Of a stretch of DNA of 56,353 bases, positions 25,073 through 33,593 are shown one piece after another. Under the pieces are notes generated by a model. That model did no database searches, had not been told where the DNA came from, and saw only the letters and a program-made list of their open reading frames with translations. The DNA is taken from NCBI GenBank assembly GCA_023623185.1, contig JAMNXV010000013.1:1-56353 (forward strand), read 5' to 3'. The translations under genes were made by a program, and so were the position numbers. This DNA is from Bacillota bacterium (lineage in GTDB: Bacteria > Bacillota > Sulfobacillia > Symbiobacteriales > Symbiobacteriaceae). Every line of letters starts with the position of its first letter. The stretch's first letter is position 1.

Positions 25073-26264
25073 CGGAGTTCGTCCGCTCCTGTCCGCGTAC
25101 ATCGATCAGGAGCTGTCCGGCGGAGAGTTGCTGCGCGTGGAGCGGCACCTCCGGCGGTGCCATTGGTGCGCGGCGGAAGTGGACGCCCTCCGGCAGACGG
25201 TTGCACTGGTCGCTTCCCTGGATGAGGTTGAGCTTCCTGCCACGTTTCACGCAGAACTTCACCAGCGCCTGATCTCGGAGGATCCGCCCATCGCCAAGGC
25301 GCGCAGGGCGGGGCGGGGCCGCTCCCGGCTGCCTTCCTTCCGGCGCTGGGCGATTCCTGCGGCTGCAGCCGCAGCCCTGGTCATCGGCGTTGCCGGCCTG
25401 AACCGGTTGGCGCCGCCTGAACCGCAGGCAGAGCCGCGACACGGGGATACCGTCGCGGTTGTACCCGACGATCACGTGGCCACGGAAGAGGTGCCGGGCA
25501 CGGTTTCGCCGCCCGACACATCGGACGTCACTGAACAACCGCATCATCCGGTGAACGGTCCCGAAGAACAGCCGCCGTCTAGCACCGGAGGAGTGAATAA
25601 CCAGTCGGATGATCCGTTGACCGAACAGCCGGAGCCGGGCGCCCCCGGCGCGGGGGAGACCGACCTGCCGCCAGCTTCCGGTGAAGAAGGTCCCGCAGAT
25701 CCGCCCACACCGCTGGGGCCCACCCGGCCCGGCAGCGGCGTGACGACCGCCTCAGTTTCCGGTGAGACCGGGGAGCAGGGCGAACTGCCGCCTGAGCCGC
25801 AGTTTTCCGCCATGGCCGAGGTGACGGTGGCCAACCCCGGCGCCGAGGCCGAGCAGGTGCGCATGCGGCTCGCCCAGTGGCGGGTACGGGAGAACGGGCG
25901 GATCGGCACCGTCGAGTTGCAGATCTTCGTTCCTGCAGATGACTTCCAGGAGGCCGTGGCGCTGGTGAACAGCGAGCTGTCGGCCTACGGCGCCCAGCTG
26001 GCGGTGCAGGAGAAGGATGTGGCCAGCCAGCTCGCCGAGACGGCTGAGCGTATCGCGGCGCTCGCGGAGGAGCGCGACGCCCTGGCAGCCCGCCTGGAGG
26101 GCGAGGGCGGTGAGGACCGCCTGGAGGAGCGCGAGCTGGCTGAACAGGAGCTGGCCGAGCTCGAGCAGCAGCTCGCCACGGAGCGCACCAACTACGAGAA
26201 TCTGCGGGAGGCGGTGGAGACCAGCGTGATCGTGCTGACCTTCAAGCCTCAGCCCGCACAGTAA
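25062..26264 (+). CDS. Membrane anti-sigma factor with zf-HC2 and DUF4349-like sensor domain
   Basis: A 400-aa protein. Residues 1-45 carry the zinc-binding anti-sigma motif (VERHLRRCHWCAAE, the HxxxCxxC pattern). One membrane segment lies at about 92-112 (WAIPAAAAAALVIGVAGL). A long Pro/Glu/Asp/Ser linker (about 115-250) follows, then a C-terminal domain of DUF4349 type (TVELQIFVPADDFQEAVALV) with a long charged coiled coil. It should hold the ECF factor at the membrane and release it when the outer domain senses envelope stress. The ATG has AGGAGG 10 bases upstream. A terminator pair follows. Confidence 0.82.
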   Translation: MNCDGVRPLLSAYIDQELSGGELLRVERHLRRCHWCAAEVDALRQTVALVASLDEVELPATFHAELHQRLISEDPPIAKARRAGRGRSRLPSFRRWAIPAAAAAALVIGVAGLNRLAPPEPQAEPRHGDTVAVVPDDHVATEEVPGTVSPPDTSDVTEQPHHPVNGPEEQPPSSTGGVNNQSDDPLTEQPEPGAPGAGETDLPPASGEEGPADPPTPLGPTRPGSGVTTASVSGETGEQGELPPEPQFSAMAEVTVANPGAEAEQVRMRLAQWRVRENGRIGTVELQIFVPADDFQEAVALVNSELSAYGAQLAVQEKDVASQLAETAERIAALAEERDALAARLEGEGGEDRLEERELAEQELAELEQQLATERTNYENLREAVETSVIVLTFKPQPAQ

Positions 26265-26277
26265 CACCAGAAGAATT

Positions 26278-26307
26278 GAAGGGCTTCCGCCGGTGCGGAA
26301 GCCCTTC
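26278..26307 (+). terminator. Terminator after the anti-sigma gene
   Basis: A perfect 13-bp stem, GAAGGGCTTCCGC and its complement, loop CGGT. Confidence 0.8.
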
Positions 26308-26342
26308 ACGGTGCGTCTGCGGCGCATGCAAGGCGCCGCACA

Positions 26343-26365
26343 TGAGGGCCCCGGGCGGGCCCTCA
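26343..26365 (+). terminator. Second terminator before polA
   Basis: The stem TGAGGGCCC / GGGCCCTCA with loop CGGGC, followed by TTCTTTCCTT. Confidence 0.7.
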
Positions 26366-26478
26366 TTCTTTCCTTCCCGACCCGGCCCGGGAGCCGGAAG
26401 GACTCACGGAAGGCCGCATTGAAATAAGTGCAGGCGCGCCCGGTGAAGCTACGAGGGTGCAGCAGAGAGGTGACCATC

Positions 26479-29103
26479 ATGTCCAAGCCCGAGAAACTGC
26501 TCCTGCTGGACGGGAACAGCCTGGCCAACCGGGCGTTCTACGCCCTGCGGCTCTTCTCCACCAGCGACGGGGTGTACACCAACGCCGTCTACGGCTTCCT
26601 GACGATGCTGTTCAAGCTCCTGGACGAGGAGAAGCCCGAATACGTGGCCGTCGCCTTCGACAAGGGGCGGCAGACCTTCCGCACCGCCATGTACGAGGAG
26701 TACAAGGCCACCCGCAAGGCGCCGCCCGAGGAGTTCCGGCCGCAGCTGGACCTGCTGCGGGAGGTGCTGACCGCGCTGAACATCCCCTGGTTCCGGGTGG
26801 ACGACTACGAGGCCGATGACATCCTGGGCACTCTGGCCCACCAGGCCGCCGAGCAGGGGCTGCAGACCCTGATCGTCACCGGGGACCGGGACGCGCTGCA
26901 GCTGGTCAGCGATCAGGTGACGGTGGTGATGACGAAGAAGGGCATCAGCGAGACCGTCCGCTTCGACCCCGAAACCCTGAAGGCGGAGTACGGGCTGGCG
27001 CCGGAGCAGGTCATCGACCTGAAGGCCCTCATGGGCGACGCGTCCGACAACATCCCCGGCGTGCCCGGGGTCGGCGAGAAGACGGCCCTGAAGCTGCTGG
27101 CCCAGTACGGCTCCGTCGACGGCGTGTACGCGCACCTGGACGAGATCAAGGGGGCGCTGCACAAGAAGCTCAGTGAGAACCGGGACAAAGCCGAGCTCTC
27201 CCGCGAACTGGCGACCATCGCCCTGGACGCCCCGGTCCGGTTCGACCGGGAGGAACTCCGCCGGCGGGAACCCAACTACGCGGAGGCCTACGCGCTGTTC
27301 CAGAGGCTGGAGTTCAAGTCGCTCCTGAGCCGTGTGACCCCGCCGGAGGGCAGCGCGGCGGCAGAGGCCATCGCGGAGGCGGCGGAGGCGGCCGCGGTGG
27401 AGGTCGTCACCGCTGAGGTGGTGGACAGGCCCGGGGCCGTGCGCCTCTCCGGCGACGCGGCCGTGCTGGCGCACATGACCGTCGACCCGGGCAACCCCGG
27501 CCGCCCGCGCCCGGTGGGCGTGGCCGTGGGCGATCCGCCCGCGTGGGTGGAGGGAGAGGCCCTGGCGGATCCCGCGGCGCTGGTGGATCCGGACGCCCGG
27601 CTCACCGGCCACGACCTGAAGCCCCTGTACAACTGGCTGTACGCCCGGGGGGCCGAGCCGCCCGCGCCGGCCTTTGACACGGCGCTCGCGGCCTACCTGC
27701 TCGACCCCACCCGTTCGACCTACGACCTGGCCGATCTCTGCCGGCAGCACGGTCTCGGTGAACTGCCCCCGGCGGAGACCCCCGACTTCTGGGTGACCCG
27801 GGCCTCCGTGCTGCCGGAGCTGCGCCGGCGCCTGGAGGCCGAGCTGGCGGCGCAGCGCATGGACCGGCTCTACCGGGAGGTGGAGCTGCCGCTCATGCCG
27901 ATCCTGGCCGAGATGGAGGCCGTCGGCGTCGGAGTTGACCCGGCCGCGCTGCACGAGATGTCGGTGGAGCTGGAGCGGCGCATCCTGCACCTGAGCCAGG
28001 AGATCTACGAGCTGGCCGGGACGCAGTTCAATATCAGCTCGCCGAAGCAGCTGGGCGAGGTGCTCTTCGTGAAGCTGGGCCTGCCCCACGGAAAGAAGAC
28101 GAAGAGCGGGGGATACTCCACGGACGCCGAGGTCCTGGAGGAGCTGGCGGTGGAGCATCCCATCGCCGCGCGGGTCCTGGACTACCGCACCCTGACCAAG
28201 CTGAAGGGCACGTACGTGGACGCGCTGGGTCAGCTCATCGCCCGGGACGGCCGCATCCACACCACCTTCACCCAGACCGTGGCCGAGACGGGCCGGCTTT
28301 CCAGCAAGGATCCCAACCTGCAGAACATCCCCATCCGCATCGAGGAGGGGCGGCGCATCCGCAAGGCCTTCGTCGCCCGCCCCGGGCACGTGCTGCTCTC
28401 GGCCGACTACTCGCAGATCGAGCTGAGGGTGGTGGCCCACTTCTCCGGCGACCCGGCCCTGCGGGAGGCCTTCCTGCGGGATCAGGACATCCACACCCGC
28501 ACGGCTGCCGAGGTCTGGGGGGTCCCCATGGAGGCGGTCACCCCCGACATGCGACGGCAGGCCAAGGCCGTCAACTTCGGCCTGATCTACGGCCAGACCG
28601 ACTACGGCCTGGCCCGTTCGGTGGGGATCACCCGCGCCGAGGCCCGGGCCTTCATCGAGACGTACTTCGCCAAGTTCGCGGGCGTGAAGCGCTATATGGA
28701 GGAGAAGAAGGCGGAGGCGCGGGAAAAGGGCTACGTGACAACCCTGGACGGCCGCCGGCGCCCCCTGCCCGAGATCACGCACCGGGTCTTCAACGTCCGG
28801 CAGAACGCGGAGCGCATGGCGATCAACACGCCGATCCAGGGCACGGCGGCCGACCTGATGAAGCGGGCGATGATCGCCGTCCGGCGGGCCATGCGCGCCG
28901 AGGGGCTGTCCGCCCGGATGATCCTGCAGGTGCACGACGAGTTGGTCTTCGAGTGCCCCACCGAGGAGCTGGACCGGCTGGCGCGGCTGGTGCGGCGGGA
29001 GATGGAGGGGGCCATGCAGCTGGATGTGCCGCTGAAGGTCGAGGTCAAGGCCGGGCCCGACTGGTATTCGGTGGAGCCGTACGAGGTGCGCCAGGATGCC
29101 TGA
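26479..29103 (+). CDS. polA: DNA polymerase I, proofreading domain degenerate
   Basis: An 874-aa enzyme for Okazaki fragment processing and repair. The N-terminal 5' nuclease (about 1-300) has LLLDGNSLANRAFYAL, DYEADDILGT, VTGDRDALQLV and MGDASDNIPGVPGVGEKTA. The middle domain lacks the acidic exonuclease residues: where a DTET motif is expected it reads VLAHMTVDPGNP. The polymerase has motif A LLSADYSQIELRVVAHFSGD, motif B RRQAKAVNFGLIYG and motif C LQVHDELVFE. ATG 26479 has AGAGAGGTGA upstream. It starts an operon with mutM (8-base overlap), a small gene, coaE and a lytic transglycosylase gene. Confidence 0.95.
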   Translation: MSKPEKLLLLDGNSLANRAFYALRLFSTSDGVYTNAVYGFLTMLFKLLDEEKPEYVAVAFDKGRQTFRTAMYEEYKATRKAPPEEFRPQLDLLREVLTALNIPWFRVDDYEADDILGTLAHQAAEQGLQTLIVTGDRDALQLVSDQVTVVMTKKGISETVRFDPETLKAEYGLAPEQVIDLKALMGDASDNIPGVPGVGEKTALKLLAQYGSVDGVYAHLDEIKGALHKKLSENRDKAELSRELATIALDAPVRFDREELRRREPNYAEAYALFQRLEFKSLLSRVTPPEGSAAAEAIAEAAEAAAVEVVTAEVVDRPGAVRLSGDAAVLAHMTVDPGNPGRPRPVGVAVGDPPAWVEGEALADPAALVDPDARLTGHDLKPLYNWLYARGAEPPAPAFDTALAAYLLDPTRSTYDLADLCRQHGLGELPPAETPDFWVTRASVLPELRRRLEAELAAQRMDRLYREVELPLMPILAEMEAVGVGVDPAALHEMSVELERRILHLSQEIYELAGTQFNISSPKQLGEVLFVKLGLPHGKKTKSGGYSTDAEVLEELAVEHPIAARVLDYRTLTKLKGTYVDALGQLIARDGRIHTTFTQTVAETGRLSSKDPNLQNIPIRIEEGRRIRKAFVARPGHVLLSADYSQIELRVVAHFSGDPALREAFLRDQDIHTRTAAEVWGVPMEAVTPDMRRQAKAVNFGLIYGQTDYGLARSVGITRAEARAFIETYFAKFAGVKRYMEEKKAEAREKGYVTTLDGRRRPLPEITHRVFNVRQNAERMAINTPIQGTAADLMKRAMIAVRRAMRAEGLSARMILQVHDELVFECPTEELDRLARLVRREMEGAMQLDVPLKVEVKAGPDWYSVEPYEVRQDA

Positions 29104-30013
29104 GCTGCCGGAGGTGGAGACGGTCCGCCGCACCCTGTACCCGCGGGTGGTGGGGCGGCGCCTTGAGCGGGTGGAGATCCTCACAGAGCGCCAGATCTTC
29201 CACCCTGATCCCGGGACCTTCCGCGCTGAGCTGGAGGGCGCGGTGTTCGATGACATCGAGCGGCGGGGCAAGTACCTGCTCTTCTCGCTGGGGCCCCTCC
29301 TGCTGGTCGCCCACCTGCGCATGAGCGGCCACCTCTTCGTCTGCGGGCCGGAGGCGCCCCGCCAGAAGCATCTGCACGTGGTCTTCCACCTGGACGACGG
29401 CCAGGAGCTGCGGTATGTGGATCAGCGGAAGTTCGGCGGTTTCCACCTGCTGGGCCCCGACCGGCAGGGCATGCCCCGGGGGCTGGCGAACTTAGGGCCG
29501 GAGCCGCTTTCGCCGTCCTTTACCCCGGATGTGCTGGCCGCTGCCCTGGCCGGACGGCAGACCTCGGTCAAGGCCGCCCTGCTCAACCAGGCCCTGGTGG
29601 CGGGGCTGGGCAACATCTATGTCGACGAGGCCCTGTTCTGCGCCCGCATCCACCCGGCCAGGCCGGCGGGCACGCTGACGGAGGAGGAGGTGGCCCGCCT
29701 GCACGGCTGCATCCGCCGGGTGCTGGCACGGGCGGTGGAGAAGCGGGGCACCACGTTCTCCCTCTATCGGGACGGGGAGGGCAACGAGGGCGACATGTAC
29801 GACGAGCTGCAGGTCTTCGACCGGGCGGGCGAGCCCTGCCCCGCCTGCGGCACGACGATTCAGAAGGTGGCGGTGGCCCAGCGCGGGACCCACTTCTGCC
29901 CCCGCTGCCAGCCTGCGCCCGAGGGCGTCGCGCTCACGCCGGTGCGCGCCCGGCCGGGCAGGCGCGGCCGGAGCGTGCGGGTGGCGGCGGAGCCGCCGGG
30001 TACGTACGAGTGA
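29096..30013 (+). CDS. mutM: Formamidopyrimidine-DNA glycosylase
   Basis: A 305-aa bifunctional glycosylase/AP lyase that removes 8-oxoguanine and formamidopyrimidines. The N terminus MPELPEVETV has the catalytic Pro and Glu, and RRGKYLLF the beta-turn Lys. The H2TH region includes LVAGLGNIYVDEAL. The C-terminal zinc finger is CPAC then CPRC. About 25 residues beyond the finger, rich in Arg and Gly, make it longer than usual. Its ATG overlaps the end of polA, which suggests coupling of repair synthesis and lesion removal. Confidence 0.94.
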   Translation: MPELPEVETVRRTLYPRVVGRRLERVEILTERQIFHPDPGTFRAELEGAVFDDIERRGKYLLFSLGPLLLVAHLRMSGHLFVCGPEAPRQKHLHVVFHLDDGQELRYVDQRKFGGFHLLGPDRQGMPRGLANLGPEPLSPSFTPDVLAAALAGRQTSVKAALLNQALVAGLGNIYVDEALFCARIHPARPAGTLTEEEVARLHGCIRRVLARAVEKRGTTFSLYRDGEGNEGDMYDELQVFDRAGEPCPACGTTIQKVAVAQRGTHFCPRCQPAPEGVALTPVRARPGRRGRSVRVAAEPPGTYE

Positions 30014-30146
30014 GTCTTCCGGGGCCGGCCATCTGCCGGACGAGTATCGCTGAGTCGTCCGGGGGCCGGCGCAGCGGCGGCGTGCGGGTGGCCGCCGACG
30101 TTTCAGGCCGTACCGCTGCGCAAGTATAAAGCGGAGGGTGAACCCT

Positions 30147-30350
30147 GTGCAGTATCTGGTGTTCGAGTTTCCGAGCGAAAAAGAGATGCGCGATACCGTG
30201 AAGAAGCTGTGGGACGGCTACAACGTCTCCGGCGAGATGGCGATCAAGCCGCTGGGCGGCGGCAAGTGGCGGGTGGAGATGTACACGGAGAAGGAGCTGA
30301 GGGAGTCCACCCTGGACAAGTTCGCCGATTACCGCATCGAGGGCGACTAG
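30147..30350 (+). CDS. Small hypothetical protein between mutM and coaE
   Basis: A 67-aa soluble protein starting near VQYLVFEFPSEKEM and ending DYRIEGD. It reads as a compact alpha/beta fold (strand YLVFEFP, helix EKEMRDTVKKL, strand KWRVEMY, helix). GTG 30147 has GGAGG 9 bases upstream; an in-frame GTG at 30138 lies inside that site. It ends 1 base before coaE and is co-transcribed with it. I do not recognise a family. Confidence 0.6.
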   Translation: MQYLVFEFPSEKEMRDTVKKLWDGYNVSGEMAIKPLGGGKWRVEMYTEKELRESTLDKFADYRIEGD

Positions 30351-30351
30351 A

Positions 30352-30963
30352 ATGCGTATCATCGGGCTGACTGGCTCTATCGCCAGCGGCAAGTCCACCG
30401 TGTCGGCCATGCTGCGGGAGATCGGCGCGGCCGTGGTGGACGCGGACGCCATCGTGCACGACCTGCAACGTCCCGGGACGCCCGTGCTCGGGGCGATCGT
30501 GCGGGAGTTCGGGCCGGGGGTGCTGCGTCCCGACGGCTCGCTGGACCGCCAGGCGTTGGGGCGCATCGTCTTCGCTGACGCCGGCCGGCGCCGGGCGCTG
30601 GAGGCGATCGTGCATCCTGCCGTGCGGGCCGAGATGCGGCGGCAGATCGAAGAACACCGGAGGGCCGGCCGCCCTGCGGTGGTGCTGGACATCCCGCTGC
30701 TTTTCGAGAGCGGCTGGGACCGCATGGTGGATGAGGTCTGGCTCGTTTACGTGGACGGCGCGACGCAAAAGGCGCGGCTGATGGCCCGCAGCGGCCTTTC
30801 GCCGGAGGAGGCGGAGGCCCGCATCGCCGCCCAGATGGACCTGGAGGAGAAGGCGCGGCGGGCCGACCGGGTCATCGACAACCGGGGTTCCCTGGAGGAG
30901 ACCCGGGCGCAGGTGCTCGCGGCCTGGCAGGCTGTCACGGAAAGGAAGGGCAGTGGGACGTGA
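30352..30963 (+). CDS. coaE: Dephospho-CoA kinase
   Basis: A 203-aa kinase for the last step of coenzyme A synthesis. The P-loop is GLTGSIASGKSTV. VVDADAIVHDL has the catalytic and substrate-binding Asp, HPAVRAEM is a family block, and VVLDIPLLFESGW and RSGLSPEEAEARIAAQM are the CoA-domain and lid motifs. Length is normal. The ATG is the only sensible start. It overlaps the next gene by 4 bases. polA-mutM-coaE is a common order in Firmicutes. Confidence 0.95.
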   Translation: MRIIGLTGSIASGKSTVSAMLREIGAAVVDADAIVHDLQRPGTPVLGAIVREFGPGVLRPDGSLDRQALGRIVFADAGRRRALEAIVHPAVRAEMRRQIEEHRRAGRPAVVLDIPLLFESGWDRMVDEVWLVYVDGATQKARLMARSGLSPEEAEARIAAQMDLEEKARRADRVIDNRGSLEETRAQVLAAWQAVTERKGSGT

Positions 30964-31550
30964 GGCGGAGGGGCCGCATCCGGCGGCGGCTGATCGCCCT
31001 GCTTGCCCTGCCGTTGCTCGTGCTGGGGGTCAGGGCGGCGCTGATGCAGGGGTATCCGATCGCGTACCGGACCGTGATCGCGGACTGTGCGGAGGAGCAC
31101 GGGCTCGATCCGTACCTGGTCGCCGCCGTGATCCGGGCGGAGTCCCGCTTCCGGCCGGAGGCGACATCTCCCCAGGGCGCCCGGGGGCTGATGCAGATCA
31201 TGCCCGACACGGGGCGCTGGGTGGCAGAGCAGATGGGACTGCCCTACGACGATGCCTACCTCTACGACCCTGTCTATAACATCCAGTTGGGCTGCTGGTA
31301 CCTCGCCGCCCTGCTCCGGGAGTTCTCCGGCGACCCCGTGCGGGCCCTGGCAGCCTACAACGGCGGCATGACGAACGTGTACAACTGGCTCAACGACCAG
31401 CAGTGGACGGGCGAGCGGGACACGCTCGGGCAGATTCCCTTTGCGGAAACCCGCCACTACGTGGCCAACGTGCTCCGGGATCAGAGGCGTTACCGCCTCA
31501 TCTATGGCGTGTGGAAGCCAGCGATGACGGGAGGCGATGAAGATGCGTAA
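30960..31550 (+). CDS. Membrane-anchored lytic transglycosylase (SLT domain)
   Basis: A 196-aa protein with an Arg-rich N terminus and one hydrophobic anchor (about residues 10-28), which places the enzyme outside the membrane. The Slt70-like domain has the catalytic Glu in IRAESRFRPEAT, then GARGLMQIMP, NIQLGCWYLA and LAAYNGG. It should cleave peptidoglycan glycan strands with formation of 1,6-anhydro ends. GTG 30960 overlaps the coaE stop. Its place after coaE matches other Firmicutes. Confidence 0.9.
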   Translation: MRRRGRIRRRLIALLALPLLVLGVRAALMQGYPIAYRTVIADCAEEHGLDPYLVAAVIRAESRFRPEATSPQGARGLMQIMPDTGRWVAEQMGLPYDDAYLYDPVYNIQLGCWYLAALLREFSGDPVRALAAYNGGMTNVYNWLNDQQWTGERDTLGQIPFAETRHYVANVLRDQRRYRLIYGVWKPAMTGGDEDA

Positions 31551-31746
31551 CTCAAACACCGACGAACTGGCCCGGCGCAGGGCTGCCCGCGCCGGCCTGG
31601 CAGACGAGGAGGACCTGCCTCGGTTCACCTGGACCGACACGCTCGCGATGATCATCGCCGCCTACCAGGTGCTCATGCCCGTCGTCCTGGTGATGATCGG
31701 CGTGCTGCTGGCTGTTTACTTCCTGTTCCGCCTCGTCTTCATGTGA
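31543..31746 (+). CDS. Small single-span membrane protein
   Basis: A 67-aa protein with a charged N-terminal half (ELARRRAARAGLADEEDLP) and one strong membrane segment (VLMPVVLVMIGVLLAVYFLF) near the end. ATG 31543 has GGGAGG 8 bases upstream, better than ATG 31537. It overlaps the lytic transglycosylase gene by 8 bases and is the last gene of the polA operon. No known family; a role next to the transglycosylase at the membrane is only a guess. Confidence 0.65.
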   Translation: MRNSNTDELARRRAARAGLADEEDLPRFTWTDTLAMIIAAYQVLMPVVLVMIGVLLAVYFLFRLVFM

Positions 31747-31765
31747 CCGAAGACCGCATCTGTCT

Positions 31766-31790
31766 GCCCCGGTCGCGCAGAGGCCGGGGC
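31766..31790 (+). terminator. Terminator of the polA operon
   Basis: The stem GCCCCGG / CCGGGGC followed by TCTTCT. Confidence 0.65.
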
Positions 31791-31926
31791 TCTTCTGCGC
31801 CCTACTGTCCTCACCCTAGTCTGAAGAAGGGGCTTCCGGTGAGCAGCGTATTGAACCCCTTAGGCAATCGCACTAAACTCGAATTATCCCTATTGACTGT
31901 CGGTTTGGGGGGAGGGGGATTCTGGG

Positions 31927-32376
31927 GTGCGTACGCGGTCTCGCGACTGGCGTCCGCTGCTGTTCATCGTCCTCGGCGTGGGCGCCGTGCTGGCTTCACA
32001 TTTCTTCCTGCACACCTGCCAGGATCACGGCCACATGGTGGAACTGGCGAACGGCGGCTTCGCGCCGATGCGCTGCCACTGGTCTGAGCGGGCGTTCCAG
32101 GGAGTGGGGGTCCTGGTGGCCTTCGCGGGCCTGGCCATGTATTTCTTCCCGGATGCGGCGCGCGGGCTCTCGCTGGCCGCGGCGGGCGCCGGCATTCTAA
32201 TGATCATCATCCCGATGTGGCTCGTGCCCACGTGCGACATGCCCGGGATGGTCTGCAACCTCAGCTTCAAGCCCGGGGCTTACCTTACCGGCGGCATCAC
32301 GACGCTCGCCGGGCTGATCGGTACGCTGCAGCTGCGCCGGCTTGATGCGGCGGGGGGAGAGCGGAGTGCGGTTTAG
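31927..32376 (+). CDS. DUF4418 family membrane protein
   Basis: A 149-aa protein with four hydrophobic segments. It has the family's hallmark MRCHWSERA near residue 48, plus further cysteines in TCQDHGH, PTCDMPGMVC. DUF4418 proteins are small membrane proteins of unknown function, often found next to MacB/FtsX-type ABC transporters, as here. The conserved Cys and His suggest a metal or redox role, which is inference. The GTG has GGGGGAGGGGG upstream. It overlaps the following permease by 11 bases and is the first gene of a four-gene unit. Confidence 0.8.
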   Translation: MRTRSRDWRPLLFIVLGVGAVLASHFFLHTCQDHGHMVELANGGFAPMRCHWSERAFQGVGVLVAFAGLAMYFFPDAARGLSLAAAGAGILMIIIPMWLVPTCDMPGMVCNLSFKPGAYLTGGITTLAGLIGTLQLRRLDAAGGERSAV

Positions 32377-33577
32377 CGACAGACCGGGAATCCTTCGGCT
32401 GGCGGCCCGGAACCTGCTGCGCAACCCGGGCCGCACCCTGCTGGTGCTGCTCGGGGTCATGGTGGTGGCCGGCACCGCCTTCGCGGGCGGGCTGATCGGC
32501 CGCGGCGTGGCCCACGCGGTCGGCCTCGGTCTGGAACGGCTCGGGGCGGACCTCATGGTCGTGCCCGAGGGCGCGGCGGAAAAGACCCACACCGCCCTGG
32601 TCATGGGGCTGCCCGCAGCTTTCTACATGGAAGGCGCGTCCCGGCTGGAGGCGATTCGGGCGGTGGAGGGCGTGGAGGCGGCCTCGCCGCAGATCTTCGT
32701 GGAGACCCTGGCCTCTTCGGCCTGCTGTACGGGCCACCTGATGCTGGTGGGGTACGATCCGGACACCGACTTCACGGTGAAGCCCTGGCTGCGCCGGAAC
32801 CTCAACCGTGAACTGGCCCCCGACGAAGTGCTGGTGGGCAACCACATCCTCGGGGTGACCGGCGATCCCCTGATGTTCTACGGCTCCACCTTCCGGTTGG
32901 CGGCCCGGCTCGACCCGACGGGCATGGGGATGGACGAGACGGTCTTCCTCCCGGCGCCGGCGGTCTGGGAGATCGCCGCGCGCTCGCACGAGCTGGCTGA
33001 CGAGCCCCTGGAGATTCCCGACGGCCACGTTTCGGCGATTCTGGTGAAGCTCCGCGACGGGGCGAATGCGACCCAGGTGGCCGCGGAGATCGCGCGCAGG
33101 CTGGATGGCGTCACGGTGATTACCGCCGGTGAGATTGCCCGGTCGGTGGCCGACGATCTGGCCCTCCTCATGGCCAGCCTCCTGCCGGTCACCGTCTCGT
33201 TGCTGCTGGTGGCCGTGCTTCTCTTCGTGATCCTGTTCTTTGCCATCGCCCGGGAGCGGACCCGGGAGATCGGCCTGCTGCGGGCCATGGGCGCCACCGC
33301 CGGGCAGGCTACCGGCGCGCTGGTGCTGGAGGCGACCTTGCTCAGCGGTCTGGGCGGCGCCGCCGGGGTGCTGGGCGGGTCCGCGGTGTATGGACTGTTT
33401 AAGGAGGCCATCATGGTCTCGTACACCCTGCCGTTCCTCTACCCGCCCTCCCGCGAGCAGGCGATGCTGGCGGCGGCGGTGGTGCTCGTCGCGGCCGTGG
33501 GCGGTGCCCTGGCCGCTGCGCTGCCGGCCCGGCGGCTGGCCCGGCTGGAGCCCCACGAGGCCATCCACGCGCGCTAG
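32366..33577 (+). CDS. FtsX/MacB-like ABC transporter permease
   Basis: A 403-aa permease with one membrane segment at the N terminus (LLVLLGVMVVAGTAFAGGL), a large outside domain (about 60-260), and three more membrane segments after about residue 275 (FtsX fold). It carries RERTREIGLLRAMGAT, the usual coupling-helix motif that contacts the ATPase. The outside domain contains ASSACCTGH, an unusual Cys pair. The GTG start at 32366 has GGGGGAGAGCGGA just before it. It works with the ATPase at 33594 and the permease at 34252. Confidence 0.85.
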   Translation: MRFSDRPGILRLAARNLLRNPGRTLLVLLGVMVVAGTAFAGGLIGRGVAHAVGLGLERLGADLMVVPEGAAEKTHTALVMGLPAAFYMEGASRLEAIRAVEGVEAASPQIFVETLASSACCTGHLMLVGYDPDTDFTVKPWLRRNLNRELAPDEVLVGNHILGVTGDPLMFYGSTFRLAARLDPTGMGMDETVFLPAPAVWEIAARSHELADEPLEIPDGHVSAILVKLRDGANATQVAAEIARRLDGVTVITAGEIARSVADDLALLMASLLPVTVSLLLVAVLLFVILFFAIARERTREIGLLRAMGATAGQATGALVLEATLLSGLGGAAGVLGGSAVYGLFKEAIMVSYTLPFLYPPSREQAMLAAAVVLVAAVGGALAAALPARRLARLEPHEAIHAR

Positions 33578-33593
33578 AGGAGGAAGATGCCCC

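Noticed and set aside
26449-29322. A 957-codon open frame on the minus strand
   Set aside because: It is antisense to polA and the start of mutM, with the same His/Gln/Arg/Gly bias and no recognisable domain.
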